Positions 11,440 through 22,604 of a DNA stretch of 64,000 nucleotides are shown here, one piece after another. The notes under the pieces are model-generated. The model did not search any database and was not told where the DNA came from. It saw nothing but the letters and a program-made list of their open reading frames with translations. The DNA comes from Paracamarosporium sp. OC-R06-R3. Its lineage: Eukaryota; Ascomycota; Dothideomycetes; Pleosporales; Didymosphaeriaceae. The translations under genes and the position numbers were made by a program. The stretch spans positions 6,849-70,848 of the forward strand of contig JACVRA010000110.1 of assembly GCA_019828545.1 (NCBI GenBank). The letters run 5' to 3'. The stretch's first letter is position 1, and each line of letters starts with the position of its first letter.

Positions 11440-12985
11440 ACTACGCTCAGATCTCAGACGCCCATCGTCTCCGCCTCGCATCGCATCACAAACACAAACA
11501 CAAACACGCACCAAGCAACGGAGGAACACATGCCGGTGACAGAGCGATGCGCTATCAAGGGAACAAGAGGCAACCGGTCCTCGACGCGGGCAAGAACAAG
11601 AAGCAGAGACTCTTCGAATAGCATGCACGATGCGTTTGGATCGACTAGTACTATATCGCATGCCATTCCAGCGGCCTTGGTTCGCAGCTCCATCCCATCT
11701 GCCGGCCGCTTGATTCGCTGCGAGACAGGTTGTCGTTGAACTCTCGGACTTCGGCTTGCACGGCTAAAGCTCGCTCTATGCCTCTGATACCGTACCCACA
11801 ATAAAATAGCACATTGTATCTCCTTTCCTCATTGTGCAATAACATCCCCTTCTCCGGACCATGTCCTGGACCACTTCGCACTCCTTCCACGGAACGGGAC
11901 AAGATCTGAGATGACGCATTAGAAGATGCCATCTGCTGTCCATCCATCGCAGGAACTACCGTCGACGCCATGTAACGCAAGGAAGTGTGGCTTGTCAAGC
12001 ACACTTAGGGCCGCATGCCTGGAATACATGGTCCTTTTTGGAATAACCTCGTCGCAATTTCCCGAGTATACACGATAACCAAAGTCAAAACTGTCAGCAT
12101 TGCCGCGCGGCACAGCTCCTGCAGCCCTCAAAAGCTTGTGGTCACATTCGCCTCTCATATCGTACATTGCTGCTGTCAGCGTTCCTGTCAGCAAAGCATT
12201 CGACGACCCCGTAGCAGAAGCCACTAGTTCTCGCTCTTATCCTCACGCGGTAAGCAGCCTCTGGGGTACTTCTTGATTGGTGATTGTGTCTCGTAAGCGC
12301 ACGGCCATGCCACGCGTGGCGAAATGTGCGCTACGTCAGCCCAGCGCGTAGTACGTTGGCCTTTGGCTCTGGGCACTTCTATCACACAGTGAATGAGCTG
12401 CAACGACGGTCGAAGAGGCAGATAGATCGATTTCCAGTGATCATGGCTCCATCATCGGACACGTGACACGTCAAACAACTTGGACTAGGAGCGAGTCCTT
12501 GAGGCACGCGACATGCGGAGGTGGCTGCTTGGCGCAAGGAAAAAGCAGTGACGAGGTTGCATCGTAGCGTGAAGGTCTGTGCTGTTACGGGAACCTTGCG
12601 GCATTATTGTTTGGTCGTCTTGCCGGTCTCCGAAGCTTAGAGCCCAAGCCACAAAGTGATCGAAGGGCTTATCAGTGAAATTCAACATCCAGAACAGGGT
12701 CGCTTGTCGCTCGAAAACATCTGTTGCGTTGGAGAAGATCTTTTCGTGGAAGAACCTGGTCATTGTACTGTAGAGAGCTGTGGCAATGTTAGGCATATTG
12801 TGATGTTTTTTGCAGTAGGTCCACCGAGATGTGGTGCCAAGATGGTGTTGACATGATGGAAATGGGTATATTGTCATGCTCCAGATAACCTCGTTTCAAT
12901 GTCCATATTGTCAACCGTCATTTCGTCTTATGTAATGAATGGATGATTGATCCACTTTCCCAACCATCAGATGCGCAGATGGTAC
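11440..12985. other. Intergenic region with only weak open frames
   Basis: About 1.5 kb downstream of the small membrane protein and of the permease. It holds a short ACAAAC microsatellite at about 11487-11507 and several unsupported frames. The only stretch with protein-like composition is the minus frame 12485-12796, listed separately. Confidence 0.5.
12485..12796 (-). CDS. Possible small unknown protein or gene relic
   Basis: A 103-codon frame beginning MPNIATALYSTM. Its middle (FERQATLFWMLNF, FDHFVAWALSFGD) has amphipathic, aromatic-rich composition unlike random frames nearby. The C-terminal part looks low quality (Ser/Arg-rich). There are no recognisable domains. It could be a short species-specific gene, an exon or a remnant. 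Confidence 0.22.
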   Translation of the reverse strand: MPNIATALYSTMTRFFHEKIFSNATDVFERQATLFWMLNFTDKPFDHFVAWALSFGDRQDDQTIMPQGSRNSTDLHATMQPRHCFFLAPSSHLRMSRASRTRS

Positions 12986-14806
12986 TTAAACATTGCGAAC
13001 ATCGTCCCTGACATTTCGCCGCAAGCCGATGAGCTGTATCATCTCCGTCCAGAAGCCAGTAGGGGGCGAAACGAATGAGGCCTCGTACGCATCGATAAGA
13101 GGTGCATCCCAGACCAGATCGACCTGCTTAGAAGGGATGATCTTTGTCTTCTTGAAAAACTTCCAGAAGACGTAAAGGCAGGGTGCCACTCCGACCATGG
13201 TATAGGTCGTGAAGAAAGTGTCGTAAGTGAAATTGCCCGGCAGGAAGACGCGATACCCACTGACGAAGACGACACAGATCTCAAAAGCCAGGGCAAAGTA
13301 GGTTTGATACGGCTGAAACCAGCCACAGTAAGGAAGGCTCTTACGGTCGATACCTTGCGCGATTGTGGCTCTGTAGAAGGCAATGTAGGTAATCAGCATA
13401 ATGATGAAGTCGATTAGGCCACTCGCCGTGAGCAGACCAACAAGCCAGGTCAAGACCTCGTTACTAGCGCTCGAGACTGCCAGAAAAGACAGGAACGGGA
13501 AGCACATTGTGATGGCAAAGCACCAGATGGGAACGCCATTCTTGGTACACTTGCGAAGAAACTTTGGGGCCTGGCCTTGGACAGCTAGCGAGTACAAGCT
13601 CCGGCTCGCGGCGTATGTGTAGGTATTGCCCGCGGAGAAGATGCTAGTAACAAGGAGAGCGTTGGTAAGGTCTGGCAGAACGGAGATGCCGAGATTTCTC
13701 ATGGCAATGACGTAGGGAGAAGCTGCAGCAGTGCCGGCGCCATGACCTGAGCCGTTGTTGACTTCGTCGAGCTGCTTGTCGTTGTAGGGAACAACAATCC
13801 CGGTGCAGAGAGCGCCAAGGATAAAGAAGATGCCGTATCGCCAGTAGACAGTCTTATAAGCATTCTTGATGTAGGTTCGCGGGCGTTTTGCTTCTCCAGC
13901 AACCATTGAAATGTACTCGGGACCCACGATGCAGAAGGAAGCAGCCCACAGCGCAGCTAAGAATCCTTCAAATTGACCCTTGGCGCCCGGAGCAAGATAC
14001 GCATGCATGGCACCTGGGTCGCGCCAATAACGGAAACCATATGCATCGTTTTTAGGGTTGCCACCGACCATGGTGATGAAGGTGAAGCAGTAGAGCATGA
14101 TGATAAGGATGACTTTGCCGCCAGACAGCCAGAATTCCGCTTCGCCATAAGCCTGGACAGCGAGAACATTGCAGGCACTGTATTGCATTAGCCTAGTCCT
14201 TGTTGTGTTCGTGTTGGGCGCTCCAAAGCCGTGACGCAAGCAGACGGCAGGGGCACGGCACAGAGGCCTAGACAACAAGTGCAGAGATTCGGAATCAATA
14301 TCTTACCCGTATAAAACTATCACCGCGATTGCAACGCCCCATATCGGAATATCATCTCTCCAAAATCCGAGCACAGTATGCAGTGCCGTGATCTCGAATG
14401 GGATAAGCAGGGCTTCATAGAGGAAGAAGTTCCAGCCGGCCGTGAAACCCAACGCCTCATCGACCCAGTGGCCAGCCAGTCGAACGAAACCACCGCTGAC
14501 TGGCATGTATATAGACATCTCGGCGATACAGTTGTTCACCATGGCCATTACCAAGCTGTAGAATGTGTAGGCCATGAAAAGCGAACCGGGACCCGCCTTG
14601 TTGAGGGCACCACCAATACTGACAAACAGAGCAGTGCCAATGGAGCCTCCGATGGCGATCAATTGGATTTGGCGGTTGCCGAGATGGCGTTGCAGCTCGT
14701 CCGAGTTGTCTCGCGTCTCACCTTGTTGCACGTCGTAGGCTTTCTCACCGTTGGGGGGCGACTCGTTGACATACGAGCCATACTTTTTGGATTCGTCGAT
14801 GTCCAT
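12986..14806 (-). CDS. Amino acid permease (APC superfamily, YAT type)
   Basis: Predicted 563-aa plasma-membrane amino acid/proton symporter. Exons are 14806-14307 and 14177-12986, with a 129-nt intron; splicing joins IAVIVLYG to ACNVLAVQAYGEAEFW. A hydrophilic N-terminus is followed by the signature LQRHLGNRQIQLIAIGGSIG, the family's first transmembrane helix. Later conserved stretches include GFTAGWNFFLYEAL, FCIVGPEYISMVAGEAKRP and TYAASRSLYSLAVQGQAP. About 12 hydrophobic segments are visible, and length is typical of fungal permeases. The exact substrate cannot be read from sequence. The upstream region (14.8-15.5 kb) is unusually GC-rich compared with its surroundings. Confidence 0.92.
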
Positions 14807-15518
14807 TGTCGCAAAGGGAGTTGTCGCAAAGGCGCCGGACAGTCGCTATGGGTGTTGTTGCTCTGGTGTTGAGGTTGCTCTGGGGCCAGGCGACGTACGC
14901 AAGCCGGGATATGTGATGTGTACAATGAGGCGCGCTATTCAAACGAAATGGCCGGAAGAACAAACGACCGGTGGAGCCTTGCCAATTCGGTGGGGGAGGG
15001 GGAACAGGACGGCTTTATATGTGCCCCAGCTGGGACGGCTGGGGGAGTGGGAACGAGCGTGAGGCTCGGGCGGGCCACGGCCAGGAGCGGACTGGCGTGC
15101 GGCCAGGCGTGCAGCGTACAAAGACGTCCCGCGATAGAGATTTCACCGGACCCTTGCCCCTCGAAGGAACCCCGCTGCGCCCGCTGGTTGCCCCCAATCA
15201 GCGGGGATGTGAAAGCCCTTTTGGGGGGGCGTCATTTGGCCAAGAGCCCGCTAACCGGGTGTGCGGCCGAGGCAGAGGGAGGCCGCAATTCACAAGGCGT
15301 AGCCTGCCTGCCTGCGCACTGGGCCCGGCTATGGCACCCATTTGCGAAGAAGCGGTCCGGCGCCGAGGACAGACCAGACGAGGCTGTTTGCGGCTGTCGC
15401 GTGCATTCCTATGCAGCCGTACGTCATTTCTTGGTGGCCGCGGCAGAGCTGTTGGGCGGCCCAGCACGACCGGTGTGGCGAGGCGTCGATTGTGGATCAG
15501 CAGAGGCGACCAGGCTTA
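14807..15518. promoter_or_regulatory. GC-rich upstream region of the permease
   Basis: About 700 bp containing long GC-rich overlapping frames on both strands but no convincing protein. It presumably includes the permease promoter. No individual binding site could be assigned. Confidence 0.4.
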
Positions 15519-15794
15519 TTAGCTGCTCGTGTCCGCCTGTGAGGATGGACCAAAGGGAAGTTTGACTGGTACAAGTGTGTTCCTTGCGCGCTTGTCCGGG
15601 CTACGGTATTTGAGCGTGATGAACACGTCGGGACCGTACATTAATTCATACTGAACAGCATGGCCAGAGATACCAATGACCTCAGAGTAAGTTGTGTAGA
15701 TGTCTCGATAATGTCCTCTCTGAATAGTGAATTTCGTGTTGCCTGCCGTCACTTCAAAGTTCAAAGTCAAGTGGATCGCGTCCCCATGTAACAA
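15519..15794 (-). CDS. Uncharacterised short frame near a pseudogene
   Basis: 91 codons with protein-like composition (NTKFTIQRGHYRDIYTTY, AVQYELMYGPDVFITLKYR). No start context, domain or spliced partner was found. It sits 180 bp downstream of the decayed minus-strand pseudogene and may be another relic of the same or a neighbouring gene. Confidence 0.25.
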   Translation of the reverse strand: MLHGDAIHLTLNFEVTAGNTKFTIQRGHYRDIYTTYSEVIGISGHAVQYELMYGPDVFITLKYRSPDKRARNTLVPVKLPFGPSSQADTSS

Positions 15795-15974
15795 TCAAGC
15801 AATCATCCCTGACGCCAATGTCTCCAAGACCTCTGCAGATCTCTTTGCTAGGCTTTCTCAGACACATCTTGATGATGCTTCTGCATCAATCGCGTGACGA
15901 AGTGTTCTAGAAAACCACCAACCTTGTGCCGTGGACCAATCTCCTGTTGCTTGATCACTTCTTCAACGATTATT

Positions 15975-16937
15975 TCAAACCTGAACCTTCTTCTTGTACT
16001 CGTCTAGAAACCTAAGGTATGTTTTGAGGCGTTGGAGATCGCTCACTGCATCCTTGATGAGCCAGGCAAATGGTGGATTGACCTCCAAGACGAGTTCTTT
16101 TGCGATGATCTGGTCGATTCTAGCAGAACCTAGAGACACGGAATCTCTCCATTTCCTTCTATGATAGGCACAATAAAAAGATCTTTAGTCCTGGTCATCG
16201 TGACAATGCAACGCAAACAGGCACTTGGGCTTCAAAGTGATTTGATCGTGCTTTGTACCGGGCGCGTTAGGTCGAAATCATCGAGAAAGAGTCGTCCAAA
16301 CGGAACCTTGGACATCTTCTTTCAGTAGAATCGTAGGGCGTGTGCCTCGAGATAGCTGAGCGTAGCTTCAATTAAAGAAAACCGCTCTTTGCTTATCCAA
16401 GACGTTTTTTTGTAGGCCGACATGTTGCGTCTAAAGCGGGTAGAAAAATTGATGTGCAATCAAATCCCCAGGTCGGAGTTCTTTCTTGAAGTGCTAAACG
16501 CGGCACTTCCAGCTTGGGTGCTAGTCAAGCGTTCCTGGCCCGATGTTTCATGGATCTCCTCTGGTTGACAAGAATACACCGCAAACGTTCGAACTGGAGA
16601 TTCTTCAAATTTGATCTGCAGACCTGGGTCAATATCCGGCCACGTCCGTTGCCAACTTGTCCGTTGAGCGTGCAAGGTATCGGGTGAGCACAAGAGTCCG
16701 AGTATTAGTTTCGTCAAAAGTGTTACGCATCTCAAGAGCGTGGCTCAATTGGAATCTGAGGTGGTCAATAGATCCACAGACAGCGGTCGGTAGGGGAAGA
16801 AGCGCTTCGGTGCTATCGTCTTGTCTTAGACAAATCAGGTACGTCGAGAAGCCGAGCGAAGAGCACGAGACTTCCTGTGTACCGCCTTCTTCATATATCA
16901 TTCGAGCGTCCTCAGCAATATTGGGTGAAGCGAACAT
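15975..16937 (-). pseudogene. Decayed protein-coding gene with in-frame TGAs
   Basis: From 16735 downward one frame keeps coding composition (KFEESPVRTFAVYSCQ, KERFSLIEATLSYLEAHALR, VPFGRLFLDDFDLTRP, DLFIVPIIEGNGEIP). It is interrupted by three stops, all TGA, at 16462-16460, 16324-16322 and 16234-16232. It then closes at a TAG at 16132-16130, while a shifted frame continues the coding signal (ARIDQIIAKELVLEVNPPFA, then LKTYLRFLDEYKKKVQV) to a TGA at 15977-15975. Upstream, 16937-16629 continues similar content in another frame, so a second frameshift is likely. The family is not recognised. The all-TGA pattern would fit C-to-T mutation such as RIP at CGA codons, but that is inference. Confidence 0.5.
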
Positions 16938-16984
16938 CCCCGGCAGTGCTGCAACAAATGATACGGCGTGAATAAGCTTTGAAA

Positions 16985-17820
16985 AGTCAAGTATATACTA
17001 TAGACAATTCTTTTGCTCTTTTTCTTTATTACGCCAATTTTTTTTTGTGCTGACTCCTAGGGGAATCGCCTTTTTTGTATCATTTTGCACCAAGGCGTAT
17101 GCCGAATTTTCGTCAAAAACAACACTCCACACATGTACTACAGACAACACAAAGACTAAGGATTTACGTGCAAGTCAACTGCTAGCATTCCGTCGCACAT
17201 GACTGTCACCGCCTGATTAATGACCTCTTATTTTCTGCGCAGTTCGGTCTTCCCCAACGCATCGGAGATATCCTGGCCTTTACACTTAAGAAACGTCCGG
17301 CACAACTACTCCACAGCATCACAACCAGGTGTTGTCATTCTACAGTCGAAATTCAAGCTCATAATCTCAGGCTCTCCTAGGCGAAAACTGACCTCGCAGA
17401 TAGACACCCAAGTTGCTAATTGGCTCTGTTGAGTGGACCATTGCAGATTTACCTAATATTCTCTCATATGCCGCAAAGCTGTATGCTCGATTCGACCGCT
17501 AATCTAAAACAGGGCGCTGCTGGGCGTAAATTAGCCTCTTAGCCTGGCGCTTCGCAGTCACGTGAAGGATAAGCTTGCCTTTTATTCGCGTGATGTGTAC
17601 CATCTTATGGGATCAGTATATCTCACAGAACTACGTCTCATGCTGTGTAAAAATTACAGTAACACCAGAAGGCCATCCATTTCACTGAGCTTTACACTGA
17701 CAACATTGCTCCACATTTCGATATTCTTCCTCATTCCATGATCTATACCACCATCTTGTCTACTCATTTTGTTTGAAGGCGTCGTCAGCTTAGCAAGTTA
17801 CGAGAATAGAACAACTCAAA
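16985..17820. other. Gene-free AT-rich interval
   Basis: Homopolymer T runs (around 17030-17080) and short frames only. Nothing on either strand has domain-like content. Confidence 0.45.
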
Positions 17821-17823
17821 TCA

Positions 17824-18342
17824 ATGCCTACTTTACCATGTGAGTCCCAGGCTTCTAAAGAATATATTCTTTTCGCTCTCATTGTTCAATATCGAGAAAT
17901 GCATGCTCACTTGTGGCTTAGTTCGTCTTATCTCGACAACGATGAGGAATACGCGGTCCTTGTCCGAGAAACGGAATGATTCCACACAAACGTTGACTTT
18001 TGGCACCCTGGCAACACTTCTAGGAGCTGGGACCTTGATACTGGCGCTGCTTCAGCTTCGTAAGGCGAGGTCTAAGAACAATGAAGTATTTGAAATGGAA
18101 GGTTAGTGCATATTTAGATGGTCTCGATGAATGATGTTCTGGACTTCGAATTACCTTAAACCATAGAACTAAATCTGAAAGATGGTAATGGTTCCATCGT
18201 CGCTCATCTCTCTACATTGAATTTGTTAGCCTATCCATACTTGACGGATACACGCAAGTCGCCTACATCGCACCTTGAGACGACCAAAAACTCACTTAAT
18301 CTAACAGTCAGATGTTCGCTTTATGCAGTGACGCAACAATAG
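17824..18342 (+). CDS. Small single-pass membrane protein, tentative
   Basis: Tentative three-exon model (17824-17839, 17922-18101, 18167-18342) giving 123 aa with frame kept at both GT-AG junctions. The central segment LTFGTLATLLGAGTLILALLQLRK is a clear transmembrane helix followed by basic residues, given here as LTFGTLATLL and GAGTLILALLQLRK. Such short fungal proteins with an N-terminal polar stretch and one helix are common near self-recognition and other accessory genes, but no family is firmly recognised. The 16-nt first exon and the third exon rest only on splice-site logic. A minimal alternative is the single 17840-18106 frame. Confidence 0.35.
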
Positions 18343-18422
18343 CTTGTTAAGCACCTTATATTAGGAGTACAGGCCAAGCCATCCAGTATCTGCCCTTTGC
18401 ACACAGAAAAGCTATACATTCG

Positions 18423-19823
18423 TCACGTCCACCTCCCATCTCCACTACGATCAAGTACGCCGATTCCACCTACGGTGACATCACTGCCCTTTCTCCCATC
18501 CCGCTCCGGCACGTCTAACCCCATTCTCTCCTTCTCCAGATACGCCTGCTCCTGCTCCCTCCTTCTCCTACCCTCGGCCTCTCGCCGTGCCTCCTCGACG
18601 TACTTTCTCCGCTCCGCTCGCGCCCTCTCCTGCAACTCACCAAATGGGTCGAAACGCTCGCTCGCCGGGTCCTTGAATGGATTTTTGATCCAGCTACCAC
18701 GATCTGTCAATGTGGTAGACCGTGGACGTCCGCGAAGCTGATCATAGGCTTTATTGAGGGGTGGATCAGCGAAGGGGTTGGGCGTGGGTTGGGGAGGAAT
18801 GATTCTGGGCGTAGCACGAATGCGTGAATCATTCGATCTCGTAGACACGGTTTCAGGCCGTTGATAGTGCGAGCCACCAAAGAGTGAGGTGCTATTCGTA
18901 GAAGATTTCGTCATATGAGCGAAAGTAGGAGGGCCATCGAGGTTGGAGCCTAGGTGAGCAGTTTCGGGTGCGTGCAGGGAGCCATTATTGTTTGGGTTGA
19001 AGGCGTCTTCTGCGTGGCGCATAGAGGACTCATTCTGACGTCTACGGCGGCGCTTGAAGAAAATCAGGATACCGACAACGAGGGCAATGAATCCCATGAT
19101 AGATAGTGTTATGGCAGCCGCCTCTGCGCCTTTGCTAAGGATAGGCCTCTCATGACCGTCCCTGTGTCGCTCCCTTCCAATGCCGGATGCCTCGCCGTCC
19201 AGCTCGGATTGTGCAGGCACGAATGCAGAGCCCGTCGTTGATAGCCCTATGTCACTCGATGGCGAGGGTGAGATGGTTTGACTTGGAAGCGAAGCAGCGG
19301 GCTTTTTAGGAAGTGTCGATGAGATTTGCGTGGCCGATAGCAAGGCAGTCGATTGGGAAGCGACTGTCGAGTTTGGACCTGGTGATGAAGCAGAAGAAAT
19401 CGGTAGCGCAGATGGAGCTGATGGTGCAGCAAGATTGGCCGAAGAGCTCTGTTCTGTAGTAGAAGACGGGGTGGGGGTACTCGTTGGCGAATCCTGCGTC
19501 TGCTGTTGCGCACTTGACAATGATGATGATGGTGGTGGTGGCGGCGGTGGTAATGGTGACGAATCAGCACTTGATTGCGTCGTCGCCGTAATCGTCCCCT
19601 GTGAGCTGACTTGGGAAGGTTCTGCGGTCTGTGCAGGCGGCAGCAGCGTACTGGAGAAGGCGGATTGGGTTGGCGATGCTGACTCGGAGGACTTTGGAGA
19701 ATCGGGCGACTTAGGGCTATCTGAGCTATCCGGACTCTTTGGACTCTCTTCACCATCCTCTCGTCGAACACGTGTTAACCATGTCTGGATTGGCGAAGGT
19801 CTCGAGCGCCGGGAAAGAGGCAT
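18423..19823 (-). CDS. Ser/Pro-rich single-pass membrane protein
   Basis: Intact single-exon frame; an in-frame ATG at 19934 is possible, but 19823 (MPLSRRSRPS) is preferred because the upstream 37 residues are low-quality. The N-terminal half is Ser/Thr/Pro-rich with SPK/SPD repeats and a seven-proline run. One transmembrane segment (AAAITLSIMGFIALVVGILI) is followed by FKRRRRR, a strong stop-transfer signal. The cytoplasmic part carries RPRSTTLTDRGSW and NPFKDPASERFDPFGE and ends in a charged Glu/Arg helix (probable coiled coil). The layout resembles fungal wall-sensor-like or WSC/Mid2-style proteins without a recognised ectodomain. No classical signal peptide is visible, so topology relies on the internal helix. 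Confidence 0.75.
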   Translation of the reverse strand: MPLSRRSRPSPIQTWLTRVRREDGEESPKSPDSSDSPKSPDSPKSSESASPTQSAFSSTLLPPAQTAEPSQVSSQGTITATTQSSADSSPLPPPPPPPSSSLSSAQQQTQDSPTSTPTPSSTTEQSSSANLAAPSAPSALPISSASSPGPNSTVASQSTALLSATQISSTLPKKPAASLPSQTISPSPSSDIGLSTTGSAFVPAQSELDGEASGIGRERHRDGHERPILSKGAEAAAITLSIMGFIALVVGILIFFKRRRRRQNESSMRHAEDAFNPNNNGSLHAPETAHLGSNLDGPPTFAHMTKSSTNSTSLFGGSHYQRPETVSTRSNDSRIRATPRIIPPQPTPNPFADPPLNKAYDQLRGRPRSTTLTDRGSWIKNPFKDPASERFDPFGELQERARAERRKYVEEARREAEGRRRREQEQAYLEKERMGLDVPERDGRKGSDVTVGGIGVLDRSGDGRWT

Positions 19824-19934
19824 TTGAGGTTGGTCGAACGTGTATCGACCTTGAATTAGTAGATATGGGCGCAATGCACAAAGCTGATTAAAAGACCGAG
19901 ATCGCAACTGCAAAAAAGGACGTCTCCAGGACAA

Positions 19935-20915
19935 GAAGCGAAAACCCGATCAACGGAAAGACGAAAAGAAGTGTAGGTGGCGTGACTTGTCAGGCACAAG
20001 CAACAGAAGGAGGAGCGAGGGAAAGAAGAGTCCAAGACGACAAGAAACGGAACGCCAAACCTTTACATTGGGCGCGTGCTCCAGACGTACTCGTCATGTC
20101 TCTTTCGTCGAGCGTCGCCAAAAAGCGGGTCTGACGATAAACACCGAGATGTTGACGGACCCATCGGGTGGAGATGTGCATTCTCCGCATCAACCCCCAA
20201 CACGCTCAAGACGTGAAGCGTGCCACGCAGAGCGATGCGCCGTCGTTTCGTTTCGCCGTGCTACAGGACGAGTGGTGGACAAGAGATGTACGCGGGGTCT
20301 GAGACGGCTTGGCTGTTTGATGTGCGCGCTTGAGGAGCGGCGTGCTTCAGCGACTGCAGGGAACGGGCAGAGCATTAGGACGGTTGGAAAGTAGCCGTGG
20401 CCGCTTTGATGTCAGGATGCAAGGAATGCAGACTCGATGGCAAACTAAGCGTGTGGAGTGGGTTGTCGAGGGGGAGGGAATGTAGTATGGAGACAGGTCA
20501 CGTGGTGATCATCGCTATCCATGGTTGGTTAGCGTCACCGGACGGCACACTCCCGTGGTTTGCATCCATGTTGACATTGCCAGCCTTTGAAACCAGGCTC
20601 GTTTGTGACGCTATATCATTTTGTCGTTCAGATGCCGCTCCCATCGTCATACATACTGGCACTGCATCCACAGCTATCTATGGAATGCTGCGCGTGAGCA
20701 CGTGGGGCTGCGAAATCACGTGTGCCCAGGTGGACCGCGGGACACTTGACGCGCCAGCGACAGCATGCACCGTGTGCGGCGCTGTACAACGCTGTGCGCA
20801 CCCATCGCTAGACCCCGCCCGTTGCAAGCTTGTGACGCTGAAAGAAAACCGCCTTCGTGATTCCAACCTCCTCCACTAATCTAGCCGTTCGTATCATCAG
20901 CCCCAGCCTGTCGAC
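19935..20915. promoter_or_regulatory. Divergent intergenic region before DUG3-like gene
   Basis: About 1 kb between the Ser/Pro-rich protein (-) and the DUG3-like gene (+). A 160-codon plus frame at 20397-20879 is Cys/Thr-rich without domain content and is treated as chance. Two CACGTG-type words lie around 20500-20730 and could be bHLH/bZIP sites; this is not tested. Confidence 0.35.
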
Positions 20916-22137
20916 ATGTGTCGCTGGTTCGCATATGTCAGCCCCACAGAGCCATGTCTGCTCTCCGACGTTCTCGTTACACCGGCCAACAGTATAAGGT
21001 ACGTGTATCCATCCAGGCTAGGGTAACGTGCTCACTGTTTCTCCTCTAGCAAGCAATGCTCGGGTATGTTTCACTGTCTCACTTGCCCGGCACATGTTCT
21101 TAAGTAGACAGAACACTATCTACCCGGTCTGCTTCCGCACGATAAGGAGAAGCAACTCGACCATAGTTCAGATGCTCTGCTTCGAATGCGCAACTCATTG
21201 CTCAACATGGATGTACGTATGCGTGTCTAATCTACCTTCCAATCGCAAGTTGACGTTATATTTTCCTTGCCATTAGGGTATGGGTATCGCATGGTACACC
21301 AACTCTGCGGGCTCATACATCAAGACCATTGAAGGTTCACGCCCGGCCCTGTACAAGTCACAATCCCCTCCCATAAACGATTTCAACTTCCGATCACTAT
21401 GCGAGAACACTGAATCGTACTGCGTCTTTGCACACATCCGGGCAAGTAGCGGCAGCACTGTAACCCAAGTCAACTCACATCCGTTCGTCTTTGGACGCCA
21501 TGTCTTCATGCATAACGGCGTCATCTCGAGTTTTTCCTCCATACGTCGAGACATGACAGACTTGATGTCTTTCGACGCATACTGCAACGTCTTCGGCTCG
21601 ACCGATAGCGAGCACGCTGCCGCCTTGTACATGACAAACCTAACGAGCCACGGTACGAAAGACACTTGGCAAAAAACATACCCCCTGCCAGCTATGCTTG
21701 CCGCAATGCAGAAAACTGTCGTTCAGATCATGGAGCTCCAAAAGACGAAATGCGGCGAGGCACGGACACCTAACTCGCTCAACCTCTGTACTACCGACGG
21801 CCAGAAAATGGTAGCCATCCGCTTTCGCAACCACGCCACCCAACAGCCACCTTCACTCTACTGGTCCGAGTTTGCTGGCCGTACACTGAACACGAAATAC
21901 CCTGGTCACCCAGACTCGAAAGCGTTGGTTAACGAACAGGCCATCTGGGGAGAGGACAAAAGAATTGGTAAACATACCATAATTGCAAGTGAGCCTACTA
22001 CGTACGACAAGAAGGAATGGCATCTGATCGGGAAAAACTGTGCATTGACGGTCGATCATGAAGGGACGGAAGTCGAGGTGCCGCTTCAGTATACAGATGC
22101 GTTAAACGCAGAGGATCCGGTCGCGGACGTCAAGTGA
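20916..22137 (+). CDS. DUG3: DUG3-like class II glutamine amidotransferase
   Basis: Predicted 352-aa protein in four exons: 20916-20998, 21050-21063 (a 14-nt microexon), 21112-21212, 21277-22137. The mature N-terminus MCRWFAY places the nucleophile Cys2 as in Ntn-type class II amidotransferases. Splicing restores TPANSIRKQCSEHYLPGLL and NMDGMGIAWYTN, both typical of the family. FAHIRASSGS, NSHPFVFGRHVFMHNGVI and STDSEHAAALYM are further conserved blocks. In yeast Dug3 works with Dug2 in the alternative, gamma-glutamyltranspeptidase-independent breakdown of glutathione in the cytosol. No Dug2 partner is in this window. Function is inferred from family; fungal paralogues exist. Confidence 0.88.
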
Positions 22138-22604
22138 GGAGCTAGGTTTAATAATGCAATGCAATGCAACAATGACGTGCTATAAAGGAGGAGAACGTAT
22201 TTGCATGTCACTGTTTAAAGGGTATCACTGGATGGCATGGCCTATTGTTTACGAACCTACGCCCGCATAGAAAAAGAAGTATGGAAACATTGGTATTTCG
22301 GGCTTATCAGCTTGGTAAAAAAAGGCTAGCTGAAGACAGACATATAGTATTCAGAGCCTACTCTGTGTCGATAACTATTTGAAGCAGATGATGAGCGGAA
22401 AATTGCGGCCACGAAGCAAAAGCATCAGAACATGTACTAAATCACGATTTTAGTGACGGCCTATTTCTTCCACCGAGGTGGTTTTTGATTTCACATCGTG
22501 TTGCAACTTTCACTCGAATAGAATTTAGACATTATGGATAATTAAGTTGTATTCATCGTCCATTGCATCGGCTTGCTTTTTGCGTCAATTTCCTCCCCGT
22601 CCGC

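Noticed and set aside
10963..11661. 232-codon minus frame opposite the small membrane protein
   Set aside because: Arg/Cys-rich composition from antisense reading of GC-rich sequence; no structure, while the plus frame has ordered hydrophobic segments.
14918..15565. 215-codon plus frame upstream of the permease
   Set aside because: GC-rich region with equally long frames on both strands; Arg/Gly/Cys-rich composition typical of non-coding GC-rich DNA.
12986..18342. Possible biosynthetic or catabolic cluster around the amino acid permease
   Set aside because: No enzyme genes adjacent; the neighbours are a pseudogene and small unknown frames.
20397..20879. 160-codon plus frame upstream of the DUG3-like gene
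   Set aside because: Cys/Thr-rich with no domain, signal or conserved-looking block, and it sits in the expected promoter. Treated as chance.
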